64,000 nucleotides of DNA from Chloroflexota bacterium. Its GTDB lineage: Bacteria > Chloroflexota > UBA6077 > JACCZL01. Position numbers and translations under genes: made by a program. Below the pieces are notes generated by a model, which worked only from the letters and a program-made list of their open reading frames with translations, ran no database searches and had not been told where the DNA came from. The DNA lies in contig JADZEM010000063.1 of assembly GCA_020850535.1 (NCBI GenBank), forward strand, positions 1-64,000, in the 5' to 3' direction. This document shows positions 16,542 through 24,297 of the stretch, piece by piece; positions within the stretch are counted from its first letter, which is position 1, and every line of letters begins with the position of its first letter.

Positions 16542-17489
16542 TCAGACGTTCAGCCAGCGCCATCGCTGGACGGGATCGCTGACGGCACGCAGCCACGTCG
16601 AGAGCAGGTTCACCGAGAGCGTCGTGAGGAAGATGGCGAAGCCCGGAAAGCCGACGAGCCACCAGGCCGTCGTGATGTACTCACGGCCCTGAGAGAGCAT
16701 CAAGCCCCAGGACGATTCTGGCGGCTGGATGCCGACGCCCAGGAAGCTGAGGGCCGCTTCCGAGAGCATCGCGCGAGCAAACTCCAGCGTGCCCAGCACC
16801 AGGATCGGCGAGAGAAGGTTGGGCAGCATATGTCGCAGCATCAGCCGCCCGTCGCTCGCGCCGACGACCCGTGCCGCTTCGATGTACGGCGACTCTCGGA
16901 CCGACAGCGCCATCGCCCGCGTCACCCGGGCCATGACCATCCACCGCGTCAGGGCCAGGACGATGATCAGGTTCTGGAAGCCCGGCCCGGCCGTGTAGAG
17001 CACGATCAGCGCGAGCAGCAGCGACGGGAACCCCATCTGAATGTCGACGAGGCGCATCAGCAGATCGTCGACCTTCCCGCGATAGAAGCCGGCAACCAGC
17101 CCGACTGTGACGCCAATCAGACCTGAGCAGATCACCGTGGCCAGCCCGACGCTCAGCGACACCCGCGCGCCAACCAGCACGCGAGACAGCACGTCACGTC
17201 CCAGTTGATCGGTGCCGAGCAGGTGGAACGATCCATCCCGCGCAAAGCCGGGCGCCGAGTTACGCAGAAGCAGACTCTGGGCGTTGGGTGCAGGGAGGAC
17301 GCAGACGGACACCAGCAGGTCGGCGCTGGCGCACATGGCCAGGAGGACGATGAGAAAGACGGCTGCCAGGAGGCTGATCGGCTCACGGACGAGCGCGCGG
17401 AGCAACACGGACAGCCGAGCGGCCAGACTGGCGCCTTCGAGGCGCGGGGCTGAGGACGGCTCAGTCAGGATCTCGGCTGTCGGATTCAT
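16542..17489 (-). CDS. ABC transporter permease, DppC/OppC family
   Basis: Inner-membrane permease of 315 aa. A charged N-terminus leads to the span LLAAVFLIVLLAMCASADLL. GTDQLGRDVLSRVLVGARV is the family signature, and the EAA loop is AARVVGASDGRLMLRHMLPN. The ATG at 17489 has GGAGG 9 bp upstream and lies 16 bp after the stop of the DppB-type gene, so the two form one transcription unit. It partners the binding protein at 14701-16392, which has its own promoter. No ATPase subunit is encoded in the island. Confidence 0.9.
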   Translation of the reverse strand: MNPTAEILTEPSSAPRLEGASLAARLSVLLRALVREPISLLAAVFLIVLLAMCASADLLVSVCVLPAPNAQSLLLRNSAPGFARDGSFHLLGTDQLGRDVLSRVLVGARVSLSVGLATVICSGLIGVTVGLVAGFYRGKVDDLLMRLVDIQMGFPSLLLALIVLYTAGPGFQNLIIVLALTRWMVMARVTRAMALSVRESPYIEAARVVGASDGRLMLRHMLPNLLSPILVLGTLEFARAMLSEAALSFLGVGIQPPESSWGLMLSQGREYITTAWWLVGFPGFAIFLTTLSVNLLSTWLRAVSDPVQRWRWLNV

Positions 17490-17505
17490 CGTCGCGCAGC
17501 CTCCA

Positions 17506-18423
17506 TCACTTGTACCGAATGCGCGGGTCGAGGTAGGCGTACGTCAGGTCGACTGCCAGATTGATCGCCACGACCAGCGTGGCCACGATCAAGACGTCGG
17601 CCTGAATCAGCGGGAAGTCCCGACGCTCGATGGCGCTGATCGCCAGCAATCCGATCCCTGGCCAGCCGAAGATCACCTCGATCACGACGGACCCGTTGAC
17701 GAGGCCCGCGATCTCGTCGCCGGCGAGCGTGATGACCGGGATGGCCGCGTTGCGCAACACGTGACGATAGACGGTGATCCGCTCCGGCAGGCCCTTTGAG
17801 CGCGCCGTCACCACGTACGCCTTGCTCAATTCGTCCAGCATGCAGGACCGCACCACCTGGGCGATCCGGCCGATGTGGTTGACGGCCAGGGCCAGGACTG
17901 GCAGGACGAGATACTCCACGCCGCCGTAGCCAGACGTCTTGAACCATCCAAGCTGGACGGCAAACAGAATGATCAACATCAGCGCGAGCCAGAAAGTCGG
18001 CATCGAGACGCCGACGATGGCCAGCGTCGTGGTCAGCCGGTCGACGAACGAGCGCGGGCTAAACGCCGACATCGCGCCCATCGGCACCGCCACAACCAGC
18101 GAGAAGCCAATCACTGAGACGGCCAGGAGCAGCGTGGCCGGAATCCGCTCCAGCACCAGTTGTCGGGCTGGCACCCGCTGCCAGATCGAGAGACCAAAGT
18201 CGCCGCGCACGAGGTCTCCGGCGAAGCCCAGGAACTGCACGTACAGCGGGTTGTCCAGGCCAAGCTCAGCCCGCAGGCTCTGGTACTGCTCCTCGGTGGC
18301 CTCAATGGGGAGCATCAGTCGCGCGGGATCGCCGACGGTGCGCGTCACCACGAAGATGACGATTGCCAGCCCCAGCAGCACAAACACCGAGTGCACGAGG
18401 CGCCGAGCAATGTAGGCAGTCAT
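17506..18423 (-). CDS. ABC transporter permease, DppB/OppB family
   Basis: Inner-membrane permease of 305 aa with the standard N-terminus MTAYIARRLVHSVFVLLGL (basic stretch then first span) and the conserved C-terminus DLTYAYLDPRIRYK. The EAA loop is around ARSKGLPERITVYRHVLRN. The ATG at 18423 has AAGGAG upstream. It is the first gene of the permease pair and is preceded by the second Crp-type site (18508-18529). Confidence 0.9.
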   Translation of the reverse strand: MTAYIARRLVHSVFVLLGLAIVIFVVTRTVGDPARLMLPIEATEEQYQSLRAELGLDNPLYVQFLGFAGDLVRGDFGLSIWQRVPARQLVLERIPATLLLAVSVIGFSLVVAVPMGAMSAFSPRSFVDRLTTTLAIVGVSMPTFWLALMLIILFAVQLGWFKTSGYGGVEYLVLPVLALAVNHIGRIAQVVRSCMLDELSKAYVVTARSKGLPERITVYRHVLRNAAIPVITLAGDEIAGLVNGSVVIEVIFGWPGIGLLAISAIERRDFPLIQADVLIVATLVVAINLAVDLTYAYLDPRIRYK

Positions 18424-18482
18424 ACGGACGTAGTGGCTCCTTGACCACAGCCGAGGCTCGTCGTGGCCCCAGCGACCAGCCC

Positions 18483-18529
18483 AGCATACGGGTACCGGTC
18501 AGCGTCCGTTTGTCGTCGCGCCGACAAAC
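18483..18529 (-). promoter_or_regulatory. Crp-type promoter 2 (permease operon)
   Basis: TGTCG-TCGCGC-CGACA at 18511-18526 extends to an outer palindrome GTTTGTCG...CGACAAAC (18508-18529). A -10 box TATGCT (minus strand 18488-18483), identical to that of promoter 1, follows after 22 bp. The site centre is at about -42.5. Confidence 0.65.
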
Positions 18530-18604
18530 ACGCGGATACGTCGAATTAGCGCCTGCCGACCCGCTGGATGCCTCCTGGCGGCGCCGCCCCGGAGGCTCAG
18601 GCGA

Positions 18605-19309
18605 TCACGGGCGGAGCTCGGCGCACTCCTGCAAGCCGACCCACTCCTGAATGACGATGGCCCGTGACCTGAGGGCCAGGAATCCCTCAGATTCCAGACG
18701 GTCAAGCTCACTGGTAACCGTCTGCCTCGTCATGCCGCAGAGGCGGCTCAACTGCTCGTGCGTCACCCGAATGTCGATGGACGTTGCATGGTCCAGCGCC
18801 GCTCCGCTGCGCCGCGCCAGATAGACCAGCGACGCCGCCACCCGTCGCCGAGCCGAGGTCCCGATGAGGCTCGTCTTCATCGTCTGCTGCTCAATGCCCC
18901 GATGGAGCGCGCTGTTGAGCAGGGCCAGCGTGATCTCGGGCCGGTCGACGATGAGCGTGAACAGCACATCTCTTGGGACCACCCACAGCTCGATATCGTC
19001 GAGGGCGCGCATGCTTCGCGCCCGCTCGTGCCCGAGCAGGATCTCCGCGATGCCGAACACCTCGTGTGGATGACGGATCGAGTGTCCGATCTCGCGCCCA
19101 GACTCCGAGATGCTCAGCAGCTCGACACGGCCGGACTTGACGGCGTAGGCGGCCGTGGGCTGCTCGCCCTGAAGGAAGATAAACGCGTTGCGTCGATACG
19201 GGCGTAGCTGCCCAAATTCGGCGAAGCTCTCGTAGGCGACCTGTCGCCACACCTCGACGGGCCGGACAAGGCTGTCCCTCACCGGACGTAGCGCCCTCGT
19301 GGCGTTCAC
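18605..19309 (-). CDS. Crp/Fnr-family transcription regulator
   Basis: DNA-binding regulator of 234 aa: an N-terminal cyclic-nucleotide-binding-like beta-barrel (about residues 25-140), a dimerisation helix, and a C-terminal winged helix (about 165-225). The ligand pocket keeps an E-R-A-R-S element comparable to the phosphate-binding R-S of CRP, but no Cys cluster of the Fnr type. The recognition helix reads CGMTRQTVTSELDRLE: relative to E. coli CRP the Arg180 equivalent is kept, while Glu181 becomes Gln and Arg185 becomes Ser. Those residues read the inner base pairs of TGTGA, and the local sites are TGTCG. The start is GTG at 19309 with GGGAGGG at 6-bp spacing. It probably activates the three operons of the island. 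Confidence 0.85.
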   Translation of the reverse strand: MNATRALRPVRDSLVRPVEVWRQVAYESFAEFGQLRPYRRNAFIFLQGEQPTAAYAVKSGRVELLSISESGREIGHSIRHPHEVFGIAEILLGHERARSMRALDDIELWVVPRDVLFTLIVDRPEITLALLNSALHRGIEQQTMKTSLIGTSARRRVAASLVYLARRSGAALDHATSIDIRVTHEQLSRLCGMTRQTVTSELDRLESEGFLALRSRAIVIQEWVGLQECAELRP

Positions 19310-19351
19310 GCCGTCCCTCCCTGGTGCTGCGTCTCCTGTGCCACCGGCGTT

Positions 19352-19394
19352 TGTCGGCCGGCCGACAGAACGCCCCCCACAGCGGCCCTACGAT
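19352..19394 (+). promoter_or_regulatory. Crp-type promoter 3 (dehydratase operon)
   Basis: TGTCG-GCCGGC-CGACA at 19352-19367, identical in sequence to site 1, is followed after exactly 21 bp by TACGAT (19389-19394). With +1 at 19401 the site centre is at -41.5. It faces the gene starting at 19507. No -10 box was found at the mirrored distance toward the divergent regulator gene. Confidence 0.6.
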
Positions 19395-19506
19395 TATCGT
19401 CCACGGCGGACGTTATTCCCAGGAGCGTGCCGGCGAGCCAGTGCCGGCCAACGAGGGCTCCCACGCTGCTTGGCAACCGACCGCAGCGACGCGGAGGAGG
19501 ATAGTC

Positions 19507-20649
19507 ATGAAAGTTGACCGCATCGAGACACTCACCTTCTGGGGTGAGTGGAAGAACTGGGTCTTCGTCAAAGTTTCGACTGACGATGGCCTGTACGGCT
19601 GGGGCGAGGCCTCGCTCGCGGGCGCCGTCAAGGCGGTCGAGAGCGCCGTCCACGAACTGGGAGCGGTCCTGATCGGGGAGGATCCCGGCGGCGTCGAGCG
19701 TCACTGGCTCCGGATGTACCACGCCTGGCGCTGGCGGGGCGGTGCGATCCAGACGACGGCCCAGGCCGCGCTCGACATCGCCCTCTGGGATCTTGAAGGC
19801 AAGCGCCTCGGCGTGCCGTCATACCGGCTGCTGGGTGGGCCATACCGGGATCGCATCCGTGCATACGCCAGCCACTGGCTCATCGGCGCGGATACCCCTG
19901 AGAAGGTGCGCGAGCAGGTCCGCGAGGTCAAGCGGCGCGGCTTCGATGCCTTCAAGTGGAGTCCGTTCGATCAGCGGAGCCTCCGCGAGAATGAGAACGC
20001 CGCCATCGAGAAGGCGCGGCAGTTGATGGAGGTCGCGCGCGATGAAGCTGGTCCGGAGATGGATATCTTTGTCGAGTGCGGCGAGAAACTCTCACTGCGA
20101 ACGGCCCCAATCGCGGCCCAGGCGTTTCTGCCATACCGTCCTGGCTGGTTTGAGGAGCCAATCCCCTGCGAGAACGCGAAGGCGATGGTCGAACTCCAGC
20201 ACACGCTTCCCGTCCCCATCGCCACCGGCGAGCGTCTCGTCACGCGGTGGGAATACCGCGAGTTACTCGAAGGGCAGGGTTGCCGGATCATTCAGCCGGA
20301 CCTGACCCACTGCTCGGGCATCACCGAGGTCAAGCGCATTTGCTCCATGGCGGACACCTACTACATCAGCGTGGCGCCCCATAACTCGGCGGGTCCCATC
20401 GGCACGCTCGCGGCTCTCAACCTGGCTGCCGCGATTCCGAACTTCTTCATCCTCGAACAGATGGAGGAGGAGCGGAGCATGCGGGATGCCATCTGTACTG
20501 TGCCGCTGAAGTTCGAGAACGGGTCGTTCGAGCTGCCGACGGCACCGGGCCTAGGCACCGACCTCAAGCTCGACGTGCTGCTCGAATCCGAGGCTCGGGC
20601 GGCGCGAGCCACGCCGTTGCGTGGCGGCACCGAGCGAATCTGGCGCTAA
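19507..20649 (+). CDS. Enolase-superfamily sugar-acid dehydratase (mandelate racemase/muconate lactonizing family)
   Basis: Mg-dependent enzyme of 380 aa that would abstract the proton alpha to a carboxylate, typically dehydrating an aldonic or aldaric acid. The ATG at 19507 has GGAGGAGG upstream and gives MKVDRIETLTF. The N-terminal capping domain precedes the barrel. Metal ligands are Glu in DIFVECGEK, Glu in WFEEPIPCEN and Glu in IATGERLV. The general acid/base side has Asp in QPDLTHCSG and His in SVAPHNSAG. At the strand that carries KxK or the D-x-H of D-galactonate dehydratase this protein has FKWSPFD and VECGEK, so the exact reaction is unclear. It is first in an operon with the malate/lactate-type dehydrogenase. 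Confidence 0.85.
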   Translation: MKVDRIETLTFWGEWKNWVFVKVSTDDGLYGWGEASLAGAVKAVESAVHELGAVLIGEDPGGVERHWLRMYHAWRWRGGAIQTTAQAALDIALWDLEGKRLGVPSYRLLGGPYRDRIRAYASHWLIGADTPEKVREQVREVKRRGFDAFKWSPFDQRSLRENENAAIEKARQLMEVARDEAGPEMDIFVECGEKLSLRTAPIAAQAFLPYRPGWFEEPIPCENAKAMVELQHTLPVPIATGERLVTRWEYRELLEGQGCRIIQPDLTHCSGITEVKRICSMADTYYISVAPHNSAGPIGTLAALNLAAAIPNFFILEQMEEERSMRDAICTVPLKFENGSFELPTAPGLGTDLKLDVLLESEARAARATPLRGGTERIWR

Positions 20650-20680
20650 CCCACCGTCTACAGAGCCACACAGGAGGAGG

Positions 20681-21763
20681 ATGCCCGTGCCCACGTTCAC
20701 TGCCGAGCGACTCGGCGCATTTATCGAGACGGTCCTGACCCGTGCTGGGCTGCAGGCCGACGAGGCTCGGCACTGCGCCGAGGCGGCAGTGTTCGCAAAC
20801 CTGCGTGGCACCGAGACGCATGGAATCGTCTACATCGTCCCCCGCATGCTCAAGAGCCTTCAGGAGGGGAAGACAACGCCAGGTGCTCGCCACGTGGTGG
20901 TCCGCGAGAGCGGCGGGTCAGCCTTGCTCAAGGCAAACGGACAGGCCGGGCCGATGCTCGGCTACGAGGCGATGCAGGTCGCGGTGAAGAAGGCACGCGA
21001 GCAGGGCGTCGGAGCGGTTGTCACGATCAACGGTGGCCCGCTCGGCATGCTCGGCTACTTCGCGGATCTGGCTGCTCGGCAGGGACTGATCGGCATGGTG
21101 GCGGCCAACACGTCGCCGAATGTGGCCCCCTACGGGAGCAGCACGCCGGTATTCGGCACGAACCCGTTTGCCTACGCTGCGCCTGCGGCATCCGCACCGA
21201 CGCTCCTCCTAGACATCGCCACGAGCGTGGCGGCGTCCGGCAAACTGGCCAGCGCTCGTCGTCGACAGGAGCAGTTGCCCGAGGGCTGGATCGTCGACGC
21301 CGATGGCGCCTGGATCACAGACCCGATGCGGTCGGGCGATGGGGCGATGCTGGCATTTGGTGGGCACAAAGGGTCAGGCATTGCGCTGTTGGTACATGTG
21401 CTGACTGGCATGCTGGGGGGCACAACGGTCGGCGGCGAGGTTACCCACGAGAACTCTGATCCCGATGTTCGGGGGCAGTCGGTCTTCTACCTCGCCATCG
21501 ACCCGGAGCATTTCGCGTCGCGTGAGGTGTTCGAGCGCCTGGCCGACCGCCAGATCGAATACATCCAGGCAGCACGGCCACTGCCAGGCTTCGAAGAGGT
21601 GCTGTCCCCCGGGATGCGCGGCGCCCGCACGGCGGCAGGCCGGTCAAGCCAGGGCATCCCGGTACCAGAGCCGGATTGGGCGGCCGTTCTGAAGGCGGTG
21701 CAGGCGGCAGGACTGCCCGTAGACGAGATAGTTGATGAGGTCACTGTGGCTCCTGCATCGTAG
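20681..21763 (+). CDS. Malate/L-lactate dehydrogenase family (Ldh_2) oxidoreductase
   Basis: NAD(P)-dependent dehydrogenase of about 360 aa, of the Ldh_2 family that acts on malate, L-lactate, ureidoglycolate or L-gulonate-type 2-hydroxyacids and is structurally unrelated to classical LDH. Signatures are GTETHGIVYIVPRML (catalytic His), APYGSSTPVFGTNP, and LAFGGHKGSGIALLVHVL near the C-terminus. It follows the dehydratase by 31 bp. The ATG at 20681 touches AGGAGGAGG; the GTG at 20687 has better spacing and may be the true start. In context it oxidises or reduces an intermediate of the sugar-acid pathway. Confidence 0.87.
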   Translation: MPVPTFTAERLGAFIETVLTRAGLQADEARHCAEAAVFANLRGTETHGIVYIVPRMLKSLQEGKTTPGARHVVVRESGGSALLKANGQAGPMLGYEAMQVAVKKAREQGVGAVVTINGGPLGMLGYFADLAARQGLIGMVAANTSPNVAPYGSSTPVFGTNPFAYAAPAASAPTLLLDIATSVAASGKLASARRRQEQLPEGWIVDADGAWITDPMRSGDGAMLAFGGHKGSGIALLVHVLTGMLGGTTVGGEVTHENSDPDVRGQSVFYLAIDPEHFASREVFERLADRQIEYIQAARPLPGFEEVLSPGMRGARTAAGRSSQGIPVPEPDWAAVLKAVQAAGLPVDEIVDEVTVAPAS

Positions 21764-21811
21764 GCGGTCGGGTGTCAGAATCTCGGCTCTATTGAACTCA
21801 GGGCGCCCCCA

Positions 21812-22134
21812 CTGGCCGACTGTGCCAACCCGCTCGGCACGGCGGCACCAGCACCTTGCGGCTTGCGCCCGTCGTCAAGGAGCAGTACCTCGGGTTCGTG
21901 GACCGCGAGCACCCGGATCTGCTGCCTCGCTACGAGCGCGCCTACCCGGGCCGCGAGGCGCCCCAGGCGTACCAGCAGGCGCTGGATGCACGCGTCGAGC
22001 GGATCCGCGAGCGCTACGGCTTCGCGGAGCGCTCGATGCGGAAGGCTGGCCTCAGCTCGGCGGCCGAGCCGCTGCCTGCGGATCCGCTCCCGCGGCGCGT
22101 CGGGCCGCAACTGCTGCTTCCGATGATCTCGTAG
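21812..22134 (+). pseudogene. Truncated second copy of the radical SAM gene
   Basis: 21812-21839 matches 12967-12994 of the radical SAM gene, then the match jumps to 13288 and runs to the stop codon (21844-22134), so about 290 bp are missing internally and the 5' half is absent. The iron-sulfur motif is lost and it cannot be functional. The six base differences in the coding part are all silent, showing that this sequence diverged while still under selection. Confidence 0.85.
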
Positions 22135-22253
22135 CCGGCCGGCACGTCGGGGTTCTATCTGCTGCTGGAGGAGTGCGCACGGGCCTGGCAGGCTCGCGCG
22201 CGACCGCTGTCCCAGACATCTGGGTTCGCAAGCCGGTGTGGGCGCTCGCCAGC
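21844..22253. repeat. 410-bp direct repeat, copy B (right end of catabolic island)
   Basis: Direct repeat of 13288-13697. It includes 3' radical SAM sequence, the 20-bp intergenic spacer, and a fragment (22155-22253) of the 3' end of the hydroxyacid dehydrogenase gene. It stops 9 bp short of the stop codon of the SGNH hydrolase gene. With 21764-21811, in which I recognise nothing, it fills the 499-bp gap. Confidence 0.9.
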
Positions 22254-22262
22254 GCCGTCAGG

Positions 22263-23321
22263 TCAGCGACCGGCGCCAAGCCCGGCGATGTCCAGCATCT
22301 CCTGCTCGGAAAACGGCTCGATGCACACACCGAAGTGCTCACGCAGTGGGCGAACAACCAGTTCATTCGCCATCATGCTGCTGGCGATCGTCCCAGGATG
22401 GCCGGCGCCATCCTGAAGGCGGAAGTGCCGGGGATCGTTGCCCGACGTTAGTGCGTCAACGGCAACGCCTCCGACCAGCAGCTGGTACGTGCCGTCAGCC
22501 TGCTGAAGCAACGACTGCCCAAAGCGATTCATGTCCACCAGCGGTACCGTCCGGTCCGCGGCCAGGCCGGCGAGACGGCTATTCACGCGGTCGATTGCCT
22601 GGGTGACAAGACGTCGCTGGCTCGCAACTGGGTGGGACGCAATCACCTCGGGACTTTGCCCCATATCTGGGATGCTGGTCACCAGTACATGGATGTCGCC
22701 TGCGGCCAGCACCGTATCCAGCGCGACGGTGAAGTTCTCGACGATGCGGTCAAGCCTGGCATCCAACGCCGCGCCGCTCAGCGTTCCATGGTAAACCCGA
22801 GCGTAGCCACCGCTCCAGAGCTGGAAATCGTTCACGCCGATCTGGACGATCACGTACTGAACGTGTCCGGCGGCAATCTGTTGGGCGAGTCCGGTGTGCT
22901 GTCCGCCGCGGATCATATCGTCCGTCGTGGCGCCAGAGCGCGACCAGTTGTATGCGTACCCCGTCCGTCGAGGTTCACCCCAGACGCCCCACGGCCCGAA
23001 GTTCAGGCCCCGTCGTTGCACAAGCTGCTCAACCCAGTTCAGCGTGGTCGAGGCGAAGGGGCCGCCGCGCGCGTCGTCAGCACGGTACTCGTCCGAGTTG
23101 CTGTCGCCGAGCACGCCGAACCCGACATCCGGCCCGACCGGTCGGCAAGCAGCCGACGCCGCTCGCAGGGCGGTGGGTCGGACGGATGCAGTGTCTGCCC
23201 CCGCCGCGAGGTGTGCGCGGCCGGGGATGGGCAGGGGTATGCTCCCCCACTGGCTCCCGAGCAACAGCATCGTCGCTCCAACCGCGAGAAACAGCATGGG
23301 AAGCACCCTACCCAATCGCAT
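22263..23321 (-). CDS. Exported SGNH/GDSL-family hydrolase
   Basis: Predicted secreted or membrane-tethered esterase/lipase-like protein of 352 aa. A signal-anchor (VLPMLFLAVGATMLLLGS) is followed by block I with the nucleophile Ser (GVLGDSNSDEY), block III (VIVQIGVNDF), and a C-terminal block V around QDGAGHPG, where the spacing between Asp and His is one residue longer than usual. The ATG at 23321 overlaps the end of the upstream hydrolase gene by 14 bp, so it is the last gene of the NRPS transcription unit. It might trim or transfer an acyl group on the product outside the cytoplasm; this is inference. Confidence 0.82.
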   Translation of the reverse strand: MRLGRVLPMLFLAVGATMLLLGSQWGSIPLPIPGRAHLAAGADTASVRPTALRAASAACRPVGPDVGFGVLGDSNSDEYRADDARGGPFASTTLNWVEQLVQRRGLNFGPWGVWGEPRRTGYAYNWSRSGATTDDMIRGGQHTGLAQQIAAGHVQYVIVQIGVNDFQLWSGGYARVYHGTLSGAALDARLDRIVENFTVALDTVLAAGDIHVLVTSIPDMGQSPEVIASHPVASQRRLVTQAIDRVNSRLAGLAADRTVPLVDMNRFGQSLLQQADGTYQLLVGGVAVDALTSGNDPRHFRLQDGAGHPGTIASSMMANELVVRPLREHFGVCIEPFSEQEMLDIAGLGAGR

Positions 23322-24297
23322 AGTGCGCTGAGGCCATCGACTGTGGAGAGGCAGGCGTCCGCGCTTCGGTCACGAGCTGCCGCACCGCATCACGCACAAT
23401 GCGCTGCGCCGCCAGCGAGCTGAAACCATGATCGGACTCGGGAATCGTGCGGAGGCCGACACGCCCCGCGCGAACGAGCGCGTCAAAGCGTCCTGCCGTC
23501 TTCGCACTGACGTACGCCCGCCCTGGATTCTGCTCGGAGAAGACGAAGGAGACGCCGACACCACGCGCCAGCAGCCGCTCGAGATCGAGCGACTCGTGGG
23601 GGCTGGCCTCCGCGGCCTGCGACGATGTGAGCGGTGCGGACCGCCCAAGACGAGCCGCGATGCCCGCCCTCAGCCTGAACGTCGCAGCTTGCGCAGCCCC
23701 ACGTAGGATGCCGCGTATCAGGTTGCTGGAGATACGGCGATACGAAACCTGTCCGGAAAGAAAGCGGCGCCACTTCTCACGGCTTTTCATTGCTCCGTCC
23801 AGGTAGTATCGAAAGTACAGCCGTGCTGCTTTCTCCTCGCGGTCCACAGACGTCCAGTCAGGCGCGAGCGGCGACGTATAGTTCAGCGCGATCACCTGTC
23901 GAACCTGTGCAGCCTGCTGCGCAACGTAACAGGCGAGGAACGCTCCCGAACAGTGCCCGACGAGCGTGCAGGAATCCACGCCGAGAGACATCCGCATGAA
24001 GGCGAGCGCATCATCCACGTCGGCGAGCACACTGCTCTCAAGCGCCATCTGCTCGTCGCGCCGCGCGCTGTCCCCCAGACCTGCAAAGTCGAAGCGCAGC
24101 ACTGGCAACCCCATCGCCGCGAGATCACGCGCCAGACTGACATACAGTCGGTTGGGGCCTACCCGATGCACGAGCCCGGCGCTCAGCAGGAGAACGCCGT
24201 GCGAAAAGCCCGGCTGCACAGCGCCCGGTGGGTGCGTCACAACGCCGACGAGCGCCCCGCCAGGGCCAAAACGGACCACGCGCTCTGTTATGGACAC
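23308..24297 (-). CDS. Alpha/beta hydrolase, exosortase-A-associated hydrolase 1-like
   Basis: Alpha/beta hydrolase of about 329 aa. RFDFAGLGDS and the nucleophile elbow GHCSGA are intact, with a C-terminal His in ESDHGFSSL, so it should be catalytically competent. I place the start at GTG 24297 (VSITERVVRFG), which has GGAGG just upstream; an ATG at 24312 is also in frame. The gene overlaps its upstream neighbour by 10 bp. Paired genes of this type accompany exosortase and acyl-carrier gene clusters. Here they follow a TE-less NRPS and may release or edit the carrier-bound acyl chain. Confidence 0.78.
   Translation of the reverse strand: MSITERVVRFGPGGALVGVVTHPPGAVQPGFSHGVLLLSAGLVHRVGPNRLYVSLARDLAAMGLPVLRFDFAGLGDSARRDEQMALESSVLADVDDALAFMRMSLGVDSCTLVGHCSGAFLACYVAQQAAQVRQVIALNYTSPLAPDWTSVDREEKAARLYFRYYLDGAMKSREKWRRFLSGQVSYRRISSNLIRGILRGAAQAATFRLRAGIAARLGRSAPLTSSQAAEASPHESLDLERLLARGVGVSFVFSEQNPGRAYVSAKTAGRFDALVRAGRVGLRTIPESDHGFSSLAAQRIVRDAVRQLVTEARTPASPQSMASAHYAIG

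Noticed and set aside
19325-19351. Autoregulated promoter of the Crp/Fnr gene using site 3
   Set aside because: No -10-like hexamer lies 21-22 bp from the palindrome toward the regulator gene.
22155-22253. A separate small gene between the truncated radical SAM copy and the SGNH gene
   Set aside because: The sequence is a fragment of the 3' end of the hydroxyacid dehydrogenase gene carried by the direct repeat.
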